From: Streptomyces sp. NBC_01255
GTDB taxonomy: Bacteria; Actinomycetota; Actinomycetes; Streptomycetales; Streptomycetaceae
DNA length: 64,000 nucleotides
Assembly: GCF_036226445.1 (NCBI RefSeq)
Contig: NZ_CP108474.1
Location: 5,890,001 to 5,954,000 of the forward strand
Reading direction: 5' to 3'
Part shown: piece by piece, positions 1 to 9,230 of the stretch
Numbering within the stretch: the stretch's first letter is position 1
Layout: each line of letters begins with the position of its first letter
Position numbers and translations under genes: made by a program
The notes under the pieces: generated by a model
Databases searched by the model: none
What the model was told of the DNA's origin: nothing
Seen by the model: only the letters and a program-made list of their open reading frames with translations

Positions 1-39
1 GATCGAAAACCGGTACGGGGGGCCTGTTGCCCGTACGGC

Positions 40-45
40 TACGAT
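40..45 (+). promoter_or_regulatory. Putative -10 element (TACGAT) of a leaderless gene
   Basis: TACGAT ends 7 nt before the GTG start at 53, and no Shine-Dalgarno sequence lies between. This spacing would place transcription start at or next to the start codon, as in leaderless Streptomyces genes. No convincing -35 element is visible. Confidence 0.45.
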
Positions 46-52
46 CACCGCC

Positions 53-598
53 GTGAACGAAGCGACGGAGAACAGCACTCGGGACGGGTTCGAACTCGTC
101 TACCCCGCGGTGTTCGCGGACGTGCGCGAGGCCGTACGGATACGGATGCGGGCCCTCTTGTGGTGGCGGCTGCTGCGATGGGCGGCGTGGGGAGCGTTCG
201 TCCTCACCCTCCTCGCCTCCGGCGTCGTGGTCCTGCTGCCGCCCACGCCGGATCCGGGCACGGCGGTCAAGCTGGTGGCGCTCGGCCTGGTGGCCGTGGT
301 CGCCGCCGAGCTGGCGCCCTGGCTGACGGCCCGCAGCTTCTTCCTGGCGGTCAGGGCCCAGGGCGAGGCCACGGCCGTCGTCGACGACGACGGGGCGCGC
401 TGGACCTCCCGGGACACCGACACGACGATCCGGTGGGCGCTGATGCCCCGGTACGTGGAGACGCCCCGGCTCTTCGTCCTGCTCACCGCCAAGAAGTCCG
501 GCAGCGGCTTCGCGTACCTGCCGAAGCGGGGCCTTGCGGGGCCCGGCGAGGTGGACCGGCTGCGGGCGGTCCTGGACCGGAACATCAGCAAGGTCTGA
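53..598 (+). CDS. YcxB-like membrane protein
   Basis: A 181-residue protein of unknown biochemical role. Two hydrophobic segments lie at about residues 40-62 and 72-95, giving a membrane hairpin. The C-terminal 90 residues (from about WLTARSFF) have the pattern of the YcxB-like domain, including the run FAYLPKRGL and a final helix. The GTG start is supported by a -10-like TACGAT just upstream and the absence of a ribosome binding site. It faces zur convergently and both share a strong hairpin terminator. The family call rests on the domain pattern; its function is not known. Confidence 0.75.
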   Translation: MNEATENSTRDGFELVYPAVFADVREAVRIRMRALLWWRLLRWAAWGAFVLTLLASGVVVLLPPTPDPGTAVKLVALGLVAVVAAELAPWLTARSFFLAVRAQGEATAVVDDDGARWTSRDTDTTIRWALMPRYVETPRLFVLLTAKKSGSGFAYLPKRGLAGPGEVDRLRAVLDRNISKV

Positions 599-622
599 GA
601 CGACGAGGACGGCGAAGACGAC

Positions 623-662
623 GAGCGGGCCCGTACCGAAGGGATTCGGTACGGGCCCGCTC
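623..662. terminator. Bidirectional hairpin terminator
   Basis: A perfect 18-bp inverted repeat (arms 623-640 and 645-662, loop GGGA) lies between the convergent YcxB-like gene and zur. It has no long T-run, which is usual in Streptomyces. It probably ends transcription from both sides. Confidence 0.85.
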
Positions 663-679
663 GCGTATCCGTACAGGGG

Positions 680-1090
680 CTACTTCATCGCGCACTCCGC
701 GCACGTGCCGAAGATCTCGACCGTGTGCGCCACGTTCACGAAACCGTGCTCCGAGGCGATCGTCTCGGCCCACTGCTCCACCATCGGGCCCTCCACCTCC
801 ACGGCCTTGCCGCAGACGCGGCAGACCAGATGGTGGTGGTGGTCGCCGGTCGAGCAGCGGCGGTAGACGGTCTCGCCGTCGCTGGTGCGCAGCGCGTCGA
901 CCTCGCCCGCGTCCGCGAGGGACTGGAGCGTGCGGTAGACGGTGGTGAGGCCGACCGAGTCGCCGCGGTGCTTGAGCATGTCGTGCAGCTCCTGGGCGCT
1001 GCGGAACTCGTCCACCTCGTTCAGCGCCGCCGACACGGCGGCCCGCTGCTTGGTCGAGCGGCCTCGTACGGGGGGTCCTGCCGTCACCAC
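680..1090 (-). CDS. zur: Zinc uptake regulator Zur (Fur family)
   Basis: A 136-residue Fur-family repressor. The N-terminal winged helix carries the family motif GLTTVYRTLQSLADAG (about residues 48-63). The dimerisation domain has a His cluster (residues 84-87) and two CxxC pairs (C90/C93 and C130/C133), the structural zinc site of Zur and Fur. It is the last gene of a unit with znuA, znuC and znuB, which identifies it as Zur rather than Fur or a peroxide sensor. The GTG start at 1090 has AAGGAGG 5 nt upstream; a second GTG follows at once. Zn-bound Zur should repress the operon through the box at 3928-3942, so it is probably autoregulated. Confidence 0.93.
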   Translation of the reverse strand: MVTAGPPVRGRSTKQRAAVSAALNEVDEFRSAQELHDMLKHRGDSVGLTTVYRTLQSLADAGEVDALRTSDGETVYRRCSTGDHHHHLVCRVCGKAVEVEGPMVEQWAETIASEHGFVNVAHTVEIFGTCAECAMK

Positions 1091-1162
1091 GAGGGCCTCC
1101 TTGAGTGCTTGTCTGCCCCCGCCATTCTGCCAGTCCCCCGTGCCGCCGGATTCAGCCGAGGA

Positions 1163-2056
1163 TCAGACCTTCACGTCATCCGTCGGACGCCGGCCCGCCG
1201 GCAGCGCGGCGTCGCAGTTCTCCGCGCCCGCCTCGGCCGCCCGGGCCCGCCGCTTGGCGAGCGGAGTGGCGAGGAGGGTCAGGAGGACGAAGACGCCGAT
1301 CGCGTACAGGACGATCGTCGCGCCGGGCGGGACGTCCTGGTAGTACGAGGTGGCCGTGCCCGCCAGGGTGACCGTGATGCCGGTCGCCACCGCGAGGACG
1401 AAGGTCGCACGGAACGACTTCGTCAGCTGCTGGGCCGCCGCCACCGGCACCACCATGAGCGCGCTGACCAGGAGCAGGCCCACGACCCGCATGGCGACCG
1501 TGACCGTCACCGCGGCCGTGACCGCGATCAGCAGGTTCAGGGCGCGCACCGGCAGGCCGGTGACCCGGGCGAACTCCTCGTCCTGGCTGACGGCGAAGAG
1601 CTGGCGGCGCAGGCCGACCGTGACGAGGACCACGAAGGCGGCGAGGATCGCGATCGCGGTGATGTCCTCGGACGAGACCGTGGAGAGCGAGCCGAAGAGG
1701 TACGAGCTGAGGTTGGCGTTCGAGCCGGTCGGCGAGAGGTTGATCAGCAGGACGCCGCCGGCCATGCCGCCGTAGAAGAGCAGGGCGAGCGCGAGGTCGC
1801 CGCGGGTCTTGCCGTACGCACGGATCAGCTCCATGGCGACCGAGCCCACGACGGCGACGAAGGTCGCCATCCAGACCGGGCTGGAGTTCAGCAGGAAGCC
1901 GAGACCGACACCGGTCATGGCGACGTGGCCGATGCCGTCGCCCATCAGCGCCTGGCGGCGCTGGACGAGGTAGATGCCGACGGCGGGCGCGGTGATGCCG
2001 ACGAGCACGGCCGCGAGGAGCGCGCGCTGCATGAAGGCGAGATCGAGCATTTCCAT
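1163..2056 (-). CDS. znuB: Zinc ABC transporter permease ZnuB
   Basis: A 297-residue ABC-3 family permease with eight or nine hydrophobic segments along its length. It carries motifs of metal-type permeases, such as QRRQALMGDGIGHVAMTG (about residues 33-50), the loop that contacts the ATPase. Within the operon it lies 30 nt after znuC. An in-frame TTG lies 6 nt upstream of the chosen ATG; the AGGAAGC about 11 nt before the ATG fits either. It forms the membrane channel for Zn2+ (possibly Mn2+) delivered by ZnuA. Confidence 0.92.
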   Translation of the reverse strand: MEMLDLAFMQRALLAAVLVGITAPAVGIYLVQRRQALMGDGIGHVAMTGVGLGFLLNSSPVWMATFVAVVGSVAMELIRAYGKTRGDLALALLFYGGMAGGVLLINLSPTGSNANLSSYLFGSLSTVSSEDITAIAILAAFVVLVTVGLRRQLFAVSQDEEFARVTGLPVRALNLLIAVTAAVTVTVAMRVVGLLLVSALMVVPVAAAQQLTKSFRATFVLAVATGITVTLAGTATSYYQDVPPGATIVLYAIGVFVLLTLLATPLAKRRARAAEAGAENCDAALPAGRRPTDDVKV

Positions 2057-2086
2057 GATCAAGTCAGCTTCCTGGGGTCGGCTGTC

Positions 2087-2860
2087 TCAGGTCAGCAGAC
2101 CCGTACGGAGCGGCTCACCGGCCGCGTGGGGATGGACGTGGTCGTGGCCGGGGAGTGCGTGCTGGCCGACGGCCTCGGGCGGCGGGCCGTCGTGGACGAC
2201 GCAGCCGTCGCGCAGGACCACGGCCCGGTCGATCAGCGGCTCCAGCGGGCCCAGCTCGTGCAGGACGAGGAGGACGGACGTACCGCCCGCGACCTGCTCG
2301 CGCAGCGTCGCGGCCAGGATCTCCTGGCTCGCGAGGTCCACGCCGGCCATCGGCTCGTCCATGATCAGCAGCTCGGGCTCGGCGGCGAGCGCGCGGGCGA
2401 TCAGCACGCGCTGGTGCTGGCCGCCGGAGAGCGCGGAGACGGAGTCCTTCGCGCGGTCGGTGAGACCGACGAGCTCGATGGCCGCCTCGACGGCGGCCTT
2501 GTCGGCCTTCGTCAGCCAGCCGAAACGACGGCGGGAGAGCCGGCCGGAGGCGACGACCTCGCGGATCGTGGCGGGGACACCGCTCGCCGCGGTGGTGCGC
2601 TGCGGTACGTAGCCGACGCGCGCCCAGTCGCGGAACCGCTTCTGCTCCGTGCCGAACAGCTCGATCCGGCCGCCGGTCAGCGGCACCTGGCCGATGACGG
2701 AGCGGACGGCGGTGGACTTGCCCGAGCCGTTGGCGCCGAGCAGGGCGACGACCTCGCCGCGGTGGACCGTGAGGTCGACGCCCCGGAGGACGGGCCGGCC
2801 GCCGAGGGCAGCCGTGGCTCCGCGGACGGAAATGACGGGATCCGGTTCCAGCGCTGCCAT
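2087..2860 (-). CDS. znuC: Zinc ABC transporter ATP-binding protein ZnuC
   Basis: A 257-residue ABC ATPase with Walker A GANGSGKST, signature LSGGQHQRV, Walker B LLIMDEPMAGVD and the switch His in LLVLHELG. It powers the ZnuAB zinc importer. An upstream in-frame GTG at 2893 would overlap the znuA stop (GTGA), but the ATG at 2860 has a strong GGAGG/AGGAG ribosome binding site and begins exactly where the family homology begins (MAALEPDPVISVRGA), so it is preferred. The last residues include a His-rich stretch (GHDHVHPHAAG) that could bind metal. Confidence 0.92.
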   Translation of the reverse strand: MAALEPDPVISVRGATAALGGRPVLRGVDLTVHRGEVVALLGANGSGKSTAVRSVIGQVPLTGGRIELFGTEQKRFRDWARVGYVPQRTTAASGVPATIREVVASGRLSRRRFGWLTKADKAAVEAAIELVGLTDRAKDSVSALSGGQHQRVLIARALAAEPELLIMDEPMAGVDLASQEILAATLREQVAGGTSVLLVLHELGPLEPLIDRAVVLRDGCVVHDGPPPEAVGQHALPGHDHVHPHAAGEPLRTGLLT

Positions 2861-2889
2861 GGCTCCTGCCTCCTGCTGTGCTGCTGCGG

Positions 2890-3906
2890 TCACTTGGCGC
2901 CGAGGGCCTTCTTCAGCGCGGCGAGGTTGGACTGCATGACCTCGATGTAGTCATCGCCCTTGGACTTGTCCGTGATTCCCTCCAGCGGGTCGAGCACGTC
3001 GGTCTTCAGACCGGTGTCGCCCGCGAGGGTCTTGGCCGTCTTGTCGCTCGCGAGGGTCTCGAAGAAGACGGTGGAGACCTTGTCCTTCTTCGCGATGTCC
3101 TGGAGTTCCTTGATGCGGGCGGGGCTCGGCTCGGACTCGGGGTCGATGCCGGTGATGCCCTCCTGCTCCAGGCCGTGCCGCTCGGCGAGGTAGCCGAAGG
3201 CGGAGTGGGTGGTGATGAAGGTCTTCGTGGTGGTGTTCTTCAGGCCCGTCTCGAACTCGGTGTCCAGGGCGCCGAGCTTCTTCACCAGGGCGTCGGTGTT
3301 CTTCTTGTAGTCCGCGGCGTTGGCCGGGTCGGCCTTCTCCAGGGCGGTGCCGACACCCTTGGCGACCTCGGCGTACTTCACGGGGTCGAGCCAGATGTGC
3401 GGGTCGGTGCCGGTCTCGGTGGAGTGATCGTGGCCCTCTTCCTCTGCCGCGTGCTCCTCGGCGGAGTGCTCCTCGCCGGCGTGCTCCTCGCCCTCGTGCC
3501 CGTGCTCGTGGCCGACCTCGGCGCCGTGCGCTTCGAGCTTCGTGAGGGTGGCGGCGTCGACGGTGTTCTTGACGCCGGCCTGGGCGATGGCGTCGTCGAC
3601 GGCGGGCTGGATGCCCTTGAGGTAGAGGATGACGTCGGCCTCGCCGAGCTCGCCGATCTGCCGCGGCTTGAGCTCCAGGTCGTGCGGTTCGACGCCGGGC
3701 TTGGTGAGCGTGTTGACGGCGACGTGGCCGGCGCCTATCTGCTCGGCCAGGTACTGCATGGGGTAGAACGACGCGACGACGTCCAGCTTGCCGCTGCTCC
3801 CCTTGTCGGCGGCGTCGGAGGTCCCGGCGCAGGCGGACAGGGAGACGATGCCGAGCGCGACGGCTCCGGCGAGGGCGGTGGTGGGTATCAGGCGTCGTAC
3901 GTTCAT
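2890..3906 (-). CDS. znuA: Zinc-binding lipoprotein ZnuA
   Basis: A 338-residue cluster A-1 metal-binding protein. The N-terminus is a lipoprotein signal ending in the lipobox LSAC, followed by the mature chain. A His/Glu-rich loop (about residues 130-165, repeating HEHGHEG and EEHAGEEH-type units) is the hallmark of zinc rather than manganese proteins. It captures Zn2+ outside the membrane and passes it to ZnuBC. ATG 3906 is chosen because a TTGACA/GAAAAT promoter places the start 7 nt after the -10 element; ATG 3915 and TTG 3924 are alternatives. Its stop lies 29 nt before the znuC start. Confidence 0.93.
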   Translation of the reverse strand: MNVRRLIPTTALAGAVALGIVSLSACAGTSDAADKGSSGKLDVVASFYPMQYLAEQIGAGHVAVNTLTKPGVEPHDLELKPRQIGELGEADVILYLKGIQPAVDDAIAQAGVKNTVDAATLTKLEAHGAEVGHEHGHEGEEHAGEEHSAEEHAAEEEGHDHSTETGTDPHIWLDPVKYAEVAKGVGTALEKADPANAADYKKNTDALVKKLGALDTEFETGLKNTTTKTFITTHSAFGYLAERHGLEQEGITGIDPESEPSPARIKELQDIAKKDKVSTVFFETLASDKTAKTLAGDTGLKTDVLDPLEGITDKSKGDDYIEVMQSNLAALKKALGAK

Positions 3907-3913
3907 GACACTC

Positions 3914-3943
3914 ATTTTCAACAAAATTGGAAACGATTGTCAA
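3914..3943 (-). promoter_or_regulatory. znu promoter overlapping a Zur box
   Basis: Read on the minus strand, TTGACA (3943-3938) and GAAAAT (3919-3914) form -35 and -10 elements with an 18-nt spacer, and the znuA ATG follows 7 nt later. A 15-bp palindrome TGACAATCGTTTCCA (3942-3928) matches 12 of 15 positions of the actinobacterial Zur consensus TGAAAATCATTTTCA as I recall it. It overlaps the -35 and spacer, as expected for a repressor site. Confidence 0.85.
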
Positions 3944-4071
3944 TTGTCGTATGTGTGGCCCCGCCCACGCGAGACCTAGCGGTCCCCGGCACCGAACCGA
4001 TTTGATGCAGGGGGTACGGGCGCCGGTAACCTGTGGCATTCGCACTTCGTCGTCGTAATGAAGAGAGCACC

Positions 4072-5451
<1,380 letters not shown>

Positions 5452-5465
5452 GTCTGCTCGTCTTC

Positions 5466-5509
5466 ACAGGGAAGCCCCCGACTCCGGAAGGAGTCGGGGG
5501 CTTCCCTGT
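5466..5509. terminator. Bidirectional hairpin terminator
   Basis: A perfect 20-bp stem (5466-5485 with 5490-5509) and loop GGAA, between convergent glyS and the TetR gene. Confidence 0.9.
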
Positions 5510-5534
5510 GTGTGGGTGCGTGGTGGGGGGCCTC

Positions 5535-6128
5535 TCAGCCCTCGGCCTTCAGGCCGCGCAGCAGCAGAGCGAGCACCGCGTCGAACTCCGCCTCGATCGT
5601 CGGGCGCCGCCACTCCGGGGCGTACACCGGGTCGTGGAAGCGGCCGGTCGCGTGGAACACCGCACGGGCCGTCGCCGCGGGGTCGGGGGCGGTGAACTCC
5701 CCGCTCCGCACGCCCTCCTCGACGATCTCCCGGACCTGACCGATCAGTACCTCGATGTGCTCCTCGACCACGCCGCTGGCCTCGTCGATCAGCACGCCGT
5801 ACGTCGCGAACAGCTCGGGGTCGTCGCCCGCCTTGTGGCGCTTGGCCTCGAAGAGGGCCGCGAACCAGGACCTGAGCTTCTCGGCGGCCGGCCGGTCCGT
5901 GCTCGCGATCAGCCCGGCGAGCATGACCTCGGCGCGGCTCAGCCACCGCTCGGTGACGGCCTCGCGCAGGGCCGCCTTCGTGCGGAAGTGGCGGTAGACG
6001 CTGCCGTGGCTGACGCCGAGCACCCGGGCGACGTCCACGACGGTCGCCTTCGCGGGGCCGTAGCGCCGGAGCACCTCCTCCGTGGCTTCGAGGATGCGCT
6101 CGGCGGTCAGGGTCTCGGTGGCGGCCAT
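5535..6128 (-). CDS. TetR family repressor of the adjacent aldo/keto reductase
   Basis: A 197-residue TetR protein. The helix-turn-helix lies at about residues 26-50 (VVDVARVLGVSHGSVYRHF), with an alpha-helical ligand domain of unknown specificity after it. It starts 16 nt after the aldo/keto reductase gene on the same strand, so the two probably form an operon. Two palindromes with TGACA/TGTCA half-sites, one upstream of the reductase (7239-7262) and one in the gap before this gene (6133-6147), are likely targets and suggest autoregulation. The ligand may be an aldehyde or ketone handled by the reductase, but this is inference. Confidence 0.87.
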   Translation of the reverse strand: MAATETLTAERILEATEEVLRRYGPAKATVVDVARVLGVSHGSVYRHFRTKAALREAVTERWLSRAEVMLAGLIASTDRPAAEKLRSWFAALFEAKRHKAGDDPELFATYGVLIDEASGVVEEHIEVLIGQVREIVEEGVRSGEFTAPDPAATARAVFHATGRFHDPVYAPEWRRPTIEAEFDAVLALLLRGLKAEG

Positions 6129-6132
6129 GGAA

Positions 6133-6147
6133 TGACACTACCTGTCA
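6133..6147. promoter_or_regulatory. Candidate TetR operator between reductase and regulator
   Basis: Inverted repeat TGACA-N5-TGTCA overlapping the reductase stop codon. It shares half-sites with the longer palindrome at 7239-7262. Confidence 0.5.
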
Positions 6148-7182
6148 GTGCTCGCTGTCCAGGTGGGCCATCTGCGCTGCCGGGTACCGCTCGCCGGCTG
6201 CGGCGCCCGCCGGGACGGCCTCCTCGATGGCTGCCAGGTCGGCGGTGTCGAGCGGGACGTCCAGGGCGCCGAGCGCCTCCACGAGGCGGTCCCGGCGTCG
6301 GGCGCCGACCAGCGGGACGATGTCCGCGCCCTGTCGTTCGCCCTGTGCGAGGACCCAGGCGATCGCGGTCTGCGCGACCGTCACGCCCTTCGCCTCGGCG
6401 ACCGTCCGCAGTCGGTCCACCAGGTCGAGGTTCCGGTGGAGGTTGTCGCCCTGGAAGCGGGGGGACATCCCGCGGAAGTCACCCGCGCCGAGCTCCCGGT
6501 CCCGGGTGAAGTGGCCGCTGATCAGGCCGCGCGACAGCACCCCGTACGCCGTGATCCCGATGCCCAGCTCGCGCGCGGCCGGGAGGATCTTTTCCTCGAT
6601 CGAGCGGGAGATCAGCGAGTACTCGATCTGGAGGTCCGAGATCGGGGCCACCGCCGCCGCTCTGCGCAGGGTGTCCGCGCCGACCTCGGAGAGGCCGATG
6701 TGCCGTACGTGCCCCGCCTCGACCAGCTCGGCGATGGCGCCGACGGTCTCCTCGATCGGCACGTCCGGGTCGACACGGGCGATCCGGTAGATGTCGATGT
6801 GGTCGGTGCCGAGGCGCTGGAGCGAGTACGCCGCGAAGTTCTTCACCGCCGCCGGACGCCCGTCGTATCCGGTGAAGCCGCCCTCGACCGTGCGCAGCGC
6901 GCCGAACTTCACGCTGGTCAGCGCCTGCTCGCGGGCGGCGGCGGGGGCGCTCCGCAGGGCTTCGGCGATCAGCAGTTCGTTGTGCCCCATCCCGTAGAAG
7001 TCGCCCGTGTCCAGCAGGGTCACCCCGGCTTCCAGGGCGGCGTGGATGGTCGCGATCGACTCGGCGCGGTCGCTCTCCCCGTACAGCGCGGACATGCCCA
7101 TGCAGCCGAGACCGAGGGCGGAGACGGCGGGGCCGGTGGCGCCGAGCGGGCGGGTGGGGACGGGGTGTCGGGTGGTGGTCAT
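6145..7182 (-). CDS. Aldo/keto reductase
   Basis: A 345-residue NADPH-type aldo/keto reductase with a TIM-barrel pattern. Catalytic Asp58, Tyr63 (LLDTGDFYG) and Lys92 (SVKFG) are visible. The usual catalytic His (YYQHRVDP in relatives) is replaced: this protein reads IYRIARVDP, with Ala135 at that position. A related subfamily with YRPARLDP exists, so this may be a natural variant with altered substrate use rather than a dead enzyme. ATG 7182 has GGAG 9 nt upstream. It is the first gene of an operon with a TetR regulator and is preceded by a strong palindromic operator. Confidence 0.88.
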   Translation of the reverse strand: MTTTRHPVPTRPLGATGPAVSALGLGCMGMSALYGESDRAESIATIHAALEAGVTLLDTGDFYGMGHNELLIAEALRSAPAAAREQALTSVKFGALRTVEGGFTGYDGRPAAVKNFAAYSLQRLGTDHIDIYRIARVDPDVPIEETVGAIAELVEAGHVRHIGLSEVGADTLRRAAAVAPISDLQIEYSLISRSIEEKILPAARELGIGITAYGVLSRGLISGHFTRDRELGAGDFRGMSPRFQGDNLHRNLDLVDRLRTVAEAKGVTVAQTAIAWVLAQGERQGADIVPLVGARRRDRLVEALGALDVPLDTADLAAIEEAVPAGAAAGERYPAAQMAHLDSEH

Positions 7183-7238
7183 GGCGGTCTCCTGGAGAGT
7201 CGACGGGAGGGTGCGACAGAACAACCATGACATGACCG

Positions 7239-7262
7239 ATGACAGATTTCAATATCTGTCAT
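7239..7262. promoter_or_regulatory. TetR operator, perfect palindrome
   Basis: ATGACAGAT-TTCAAT-ATCTGTCAT is a perfect 9-bp inverted repeat with a 6-bp spacer, in an AT-rich island upstream of the reductase. On the minus strand a possible TTGAAA -35 (7253-7248) lies inside it, so binding would block the promoter. Confidence 0.82.
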
Positions 7263-7312
7263 TCGTTTGGGTGGGGTGGCGAAAAACGGGTGCCGCCGTA
7301 CCGGTGCCGGGG

Positions 7313-7355
7313 TAGCGTCTTCGGCATGTCTTTGTTCTTCCAGATCTACGAGTGA
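7313..7355 (+). CDS. Possible leaderless nine-residue upstream ORF
   Basis: A TAGCGT -10-like element (7313-7318) lies 7 nt before an ATG at 7326. The ATG opens a short frame reading MSLFFQIYE and stops at 7355, 58 nt before the next gene. The pattern fits a leaderless leader peptide, but a frame this short can arise by chance, and no attenuator was recognised between it and the following gene. The coding part is 7326-7355. Confidence 0.3.
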
Positions 7356-7412
7356 GCGCGCCGCGCAGGCCGACCACCGACCACCTCACTGAACTGATTC
7401 GGGAGAACCCCC

Positions 7413-7625
7413 ATGGGCAAGAGCCGTAACGACCTCCTCGGAGTCGGCGGACAGCGCAAGAAGCTGTCCCGCGCCGACCAGCACGGCACCGGCCGGAGCC
7501 GCGGCGCCGTCCACCGCACGGCCGACGAGCAGAAGCAGGAGCTCCTGAAGAAGATGCGCGAGCGCGCGCAGGGAGCCGAAGCCGCTGACACCGAAGCCGC
7601 TGACACCGAGGCCGGTCAGGAGTAG
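7413..7625 (+). CDS. Small DUF6243-type protein
   Basis: A 70-residue, very charged, soluble protein starting MGKSRNDLLGVGGQRKKL, a sequence common to a small Streptomyces family of unknown function that I recall as DUF6243. The middle (HRTADEQKQELLKKMRER) should be helical. The tail contains a short tandem repeat, EAADTEAADTEAG, from near-identical 15-bp DNA repeats. No clear ribosome binding site is visible beyond GGGAGAACCCCC upstream. Nothing in the context indicates a role. Confidence 0.8.
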   Translation: MGKSRNDLLGVGGQRKKLSRADQHGTGRSRGAVHRTADEQKQELLKKMRERAQGAEAADTEAADTEAGQE

Positions 7626-7633
7626 CCGGCGCC

Positions 7634-7680
7634 GGGTGAAACGGGCCCGGGGTCGTGAACACCCCGGGCCCGTTTCACCC
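7634..7680. terminator. Bidirectional hairpin terminator
   Basis: A perfect 20-bp stem (7634-7653 with 7661-7680, 7-nt loop) between convergent genes. It contains the stop codon of the MFS gene on the minus strand. Confidence 0.88.
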
Positions 7681-9120
7681 CACCTGCTTCGGCAGCCGCA
7701 GCGCGAGCACCGCCGTCAGGAGCGCCATCGCGAGCTGGAGCAGGAGCGTCACCGTCAGGGCCGTGCCTGTCGAGTCCGAGGCGGACAGGCTCAGGAACAG
7801 CGTGCCGAGGGTGGCCACGCCCAGGGTCAGCGCCGTCTGCTGGGTCGTCACCATGACGCCGCTGCCCACGCCCGCCCGCTCCGGCGGCACCTCGGAGAGC
7901 ACCACCCGGAAGAGCACCGGAAGCTGGAGGCCCTGCCCCAGCCCCGCGAGCGCCATGCCGGGAAGCAGGCTCCCCACCGACAGGTCCGGCCAGGAGCGCC
8001 AGGCCGTCAGGGCGAGCAGCCCGAGACCGAGGGCCTGGAGCAGCGCCCCCACCGGAACCACCCGCGTGCCCCAGCGCCGTACGAGCCGGGGACCCGCGAG
8101 CGACGCCCCGAAGAAGGCCACCGCCATGGGGACGAGCGCCAGGCCCGAGGCCACCGCCCCCAGGCCCAGGCCCTGCTGGAGCGCCACCGCGATCACGAAC
8201 ATGAAGCCGCCGAAGCCGCCCGACAGAGGCAGGACGAGGAGCAGCCCGCGCCGCAGCGAGACCAGGTCGAGGAGGCTCGGCGGGACCAGCGGGGTGTCGC
8301 CCCGGCGCTCCGCCCGCCGCTCCACCCGCCAGAAGGCGCCCGCCGCGAACGGGAACACCGCGAGCGAGACCCAGGTCCACAGCGGCCAGCCGGCCGTCCG
8401 GCCCTCCGTCAGCGGGGCGAGCAGGGTGAGCATCGCGACCGCGAGGAGCAGCGTGCCCGGCACGTCCACCCGGGTCGGCCGGTCCGAGCGGGTCTCCGGC
8501 ACGGTCCGCAGAGCGAGCAGCAGGCCCGCGACCGCCACCGGCACGTTCACCAGGAAGACCGCCCGCCAGCCCGACCCCGCGAGGTCGGCGGCGACGAGGA
8601 CGCCGCCCAGGATCTGACCGGTCACCATCGACAGACCGGCGGTCGCCCCGTACAGGCTCAGCGCCTTCGCCCGGCGCGCTCCCGCCGTCGAGGCGTGGAT
8701 GGTCGCCAGCACCTGCGGCAGCATCAGCGCCGCCGCGGCGCCCTGGGCCACCCGGGCCGCCACGAGGGTCCAGGCGTCCGGGGCGAGCCCGCAGGCCAGC
8801 GAGGTCAGGCCGAAGGCGGTCATGCCGGCGAGGAAGAGGCGACGGCGCCCGAAGAGATCGCCGAGGCGTCCGCCGAGGACGAGGAGGACGGCGTACGACA
8901 GGCCGTACCCGGCCACGATCAGTTCGAGGAGGGATTCGCCGGCCGCCAGCTCCCGGCCGATCGACGGCAGGGCGACGTTGACGATGAAGAAGTCGATGAG
9001 CGGCAGCGATGCGCCGAGGAGGACGGTGAACAGGCCCAGGGAGCCGAGCGCCGCGGGGCCGTGGCCGTGGCCGACGGACGGTGCGCCGGACCGGAGAGAT
9101 GTGGTGGGAGTCGAGGTCAC
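7675..9120 (-). CDS. MFS drug/solute exporter, DHA2-type
   Basis: A 481-residue transporter with about fourteen hydrophobic segments. It carries the DHA2 signatures ASLPLIDFFIVNVALPSI in TM1 and GGRLGDLFGRRR in loop 2-3, typical of proton-driven drug exporters. GTG 9120 (MTSTPTTSLR) is preferred because upstream residues look non-coding and overlap the operator region. It is divergent from an XRE regulator, with a CTGGTAC-containing operator region between them, so that regulator probably controls it. The substrate is unknown. Confidence 0.87.
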   Translation of the reverse strand: MTSTPTTSLRSGAPSVGHGHGPAALGSLGLFTVLLGASLPLIDFFIVNVALPSIGRELAAGESLLELIVAGYGLSYAVLLVLGGRLGDLFGRRRLFLAGMTAFGLTSLACGLAPDAWTLVAARVAQGAAAALMLPQVLATIHASTAGARRAKALSLYGATAGLSMVTGQILGGVLVAADLAGSGWRAVFLVNVPVAVAGLLLALRTVPETRSDRPTRVDVPGTLLLAVAMLTLLAPLTEGRTAGWPLWTWVSLAVFPFAAGAFWRVERRAERRGDTPLVPPSLLDLVSLRRGLLLVLPLSGGFGGFMFVIAVALQQGLGLGAVASGLALVPMAVAFFGASLAGPRLVRRWGTRVVPVGALLQALGLGLLALTAWRSWPDLSVGSLLPGMALAGLGQGLQLPVLFRVVLSEVPPERAGVGSGVMVTTQQTALTLGVATLGTLFLSLSASDSTGTALTVTLLLQLAMALLTAVLALRLPKQVG

Positions 9121-9146
9121 GCGTTCGACGATCCGCCCACGCTCAG

Positions 9147-9176
9147 CCTGGTACCAGAGTCTTCTTATCCTGGTAC
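9147..9176. promoter_or_regulatory. Operator region between MFS exporter and XRE regulator
   Basis: CCTGGTAC occurs twice, at 9147-9154 and 9169-9176, exactly 22 bp apart (two helical turns). The first copy is part of the perfect palindrome CTGGTACCAG. The sites sit between divergent genes and are likely bound by the XRE protein. Confidence 0.6.
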
Positions 9177-9230
9177 AACCACTACCTGGCAACCGGCCTG
9201 CCGCCCCGGCACCCTGGAGCAGTGACGACC

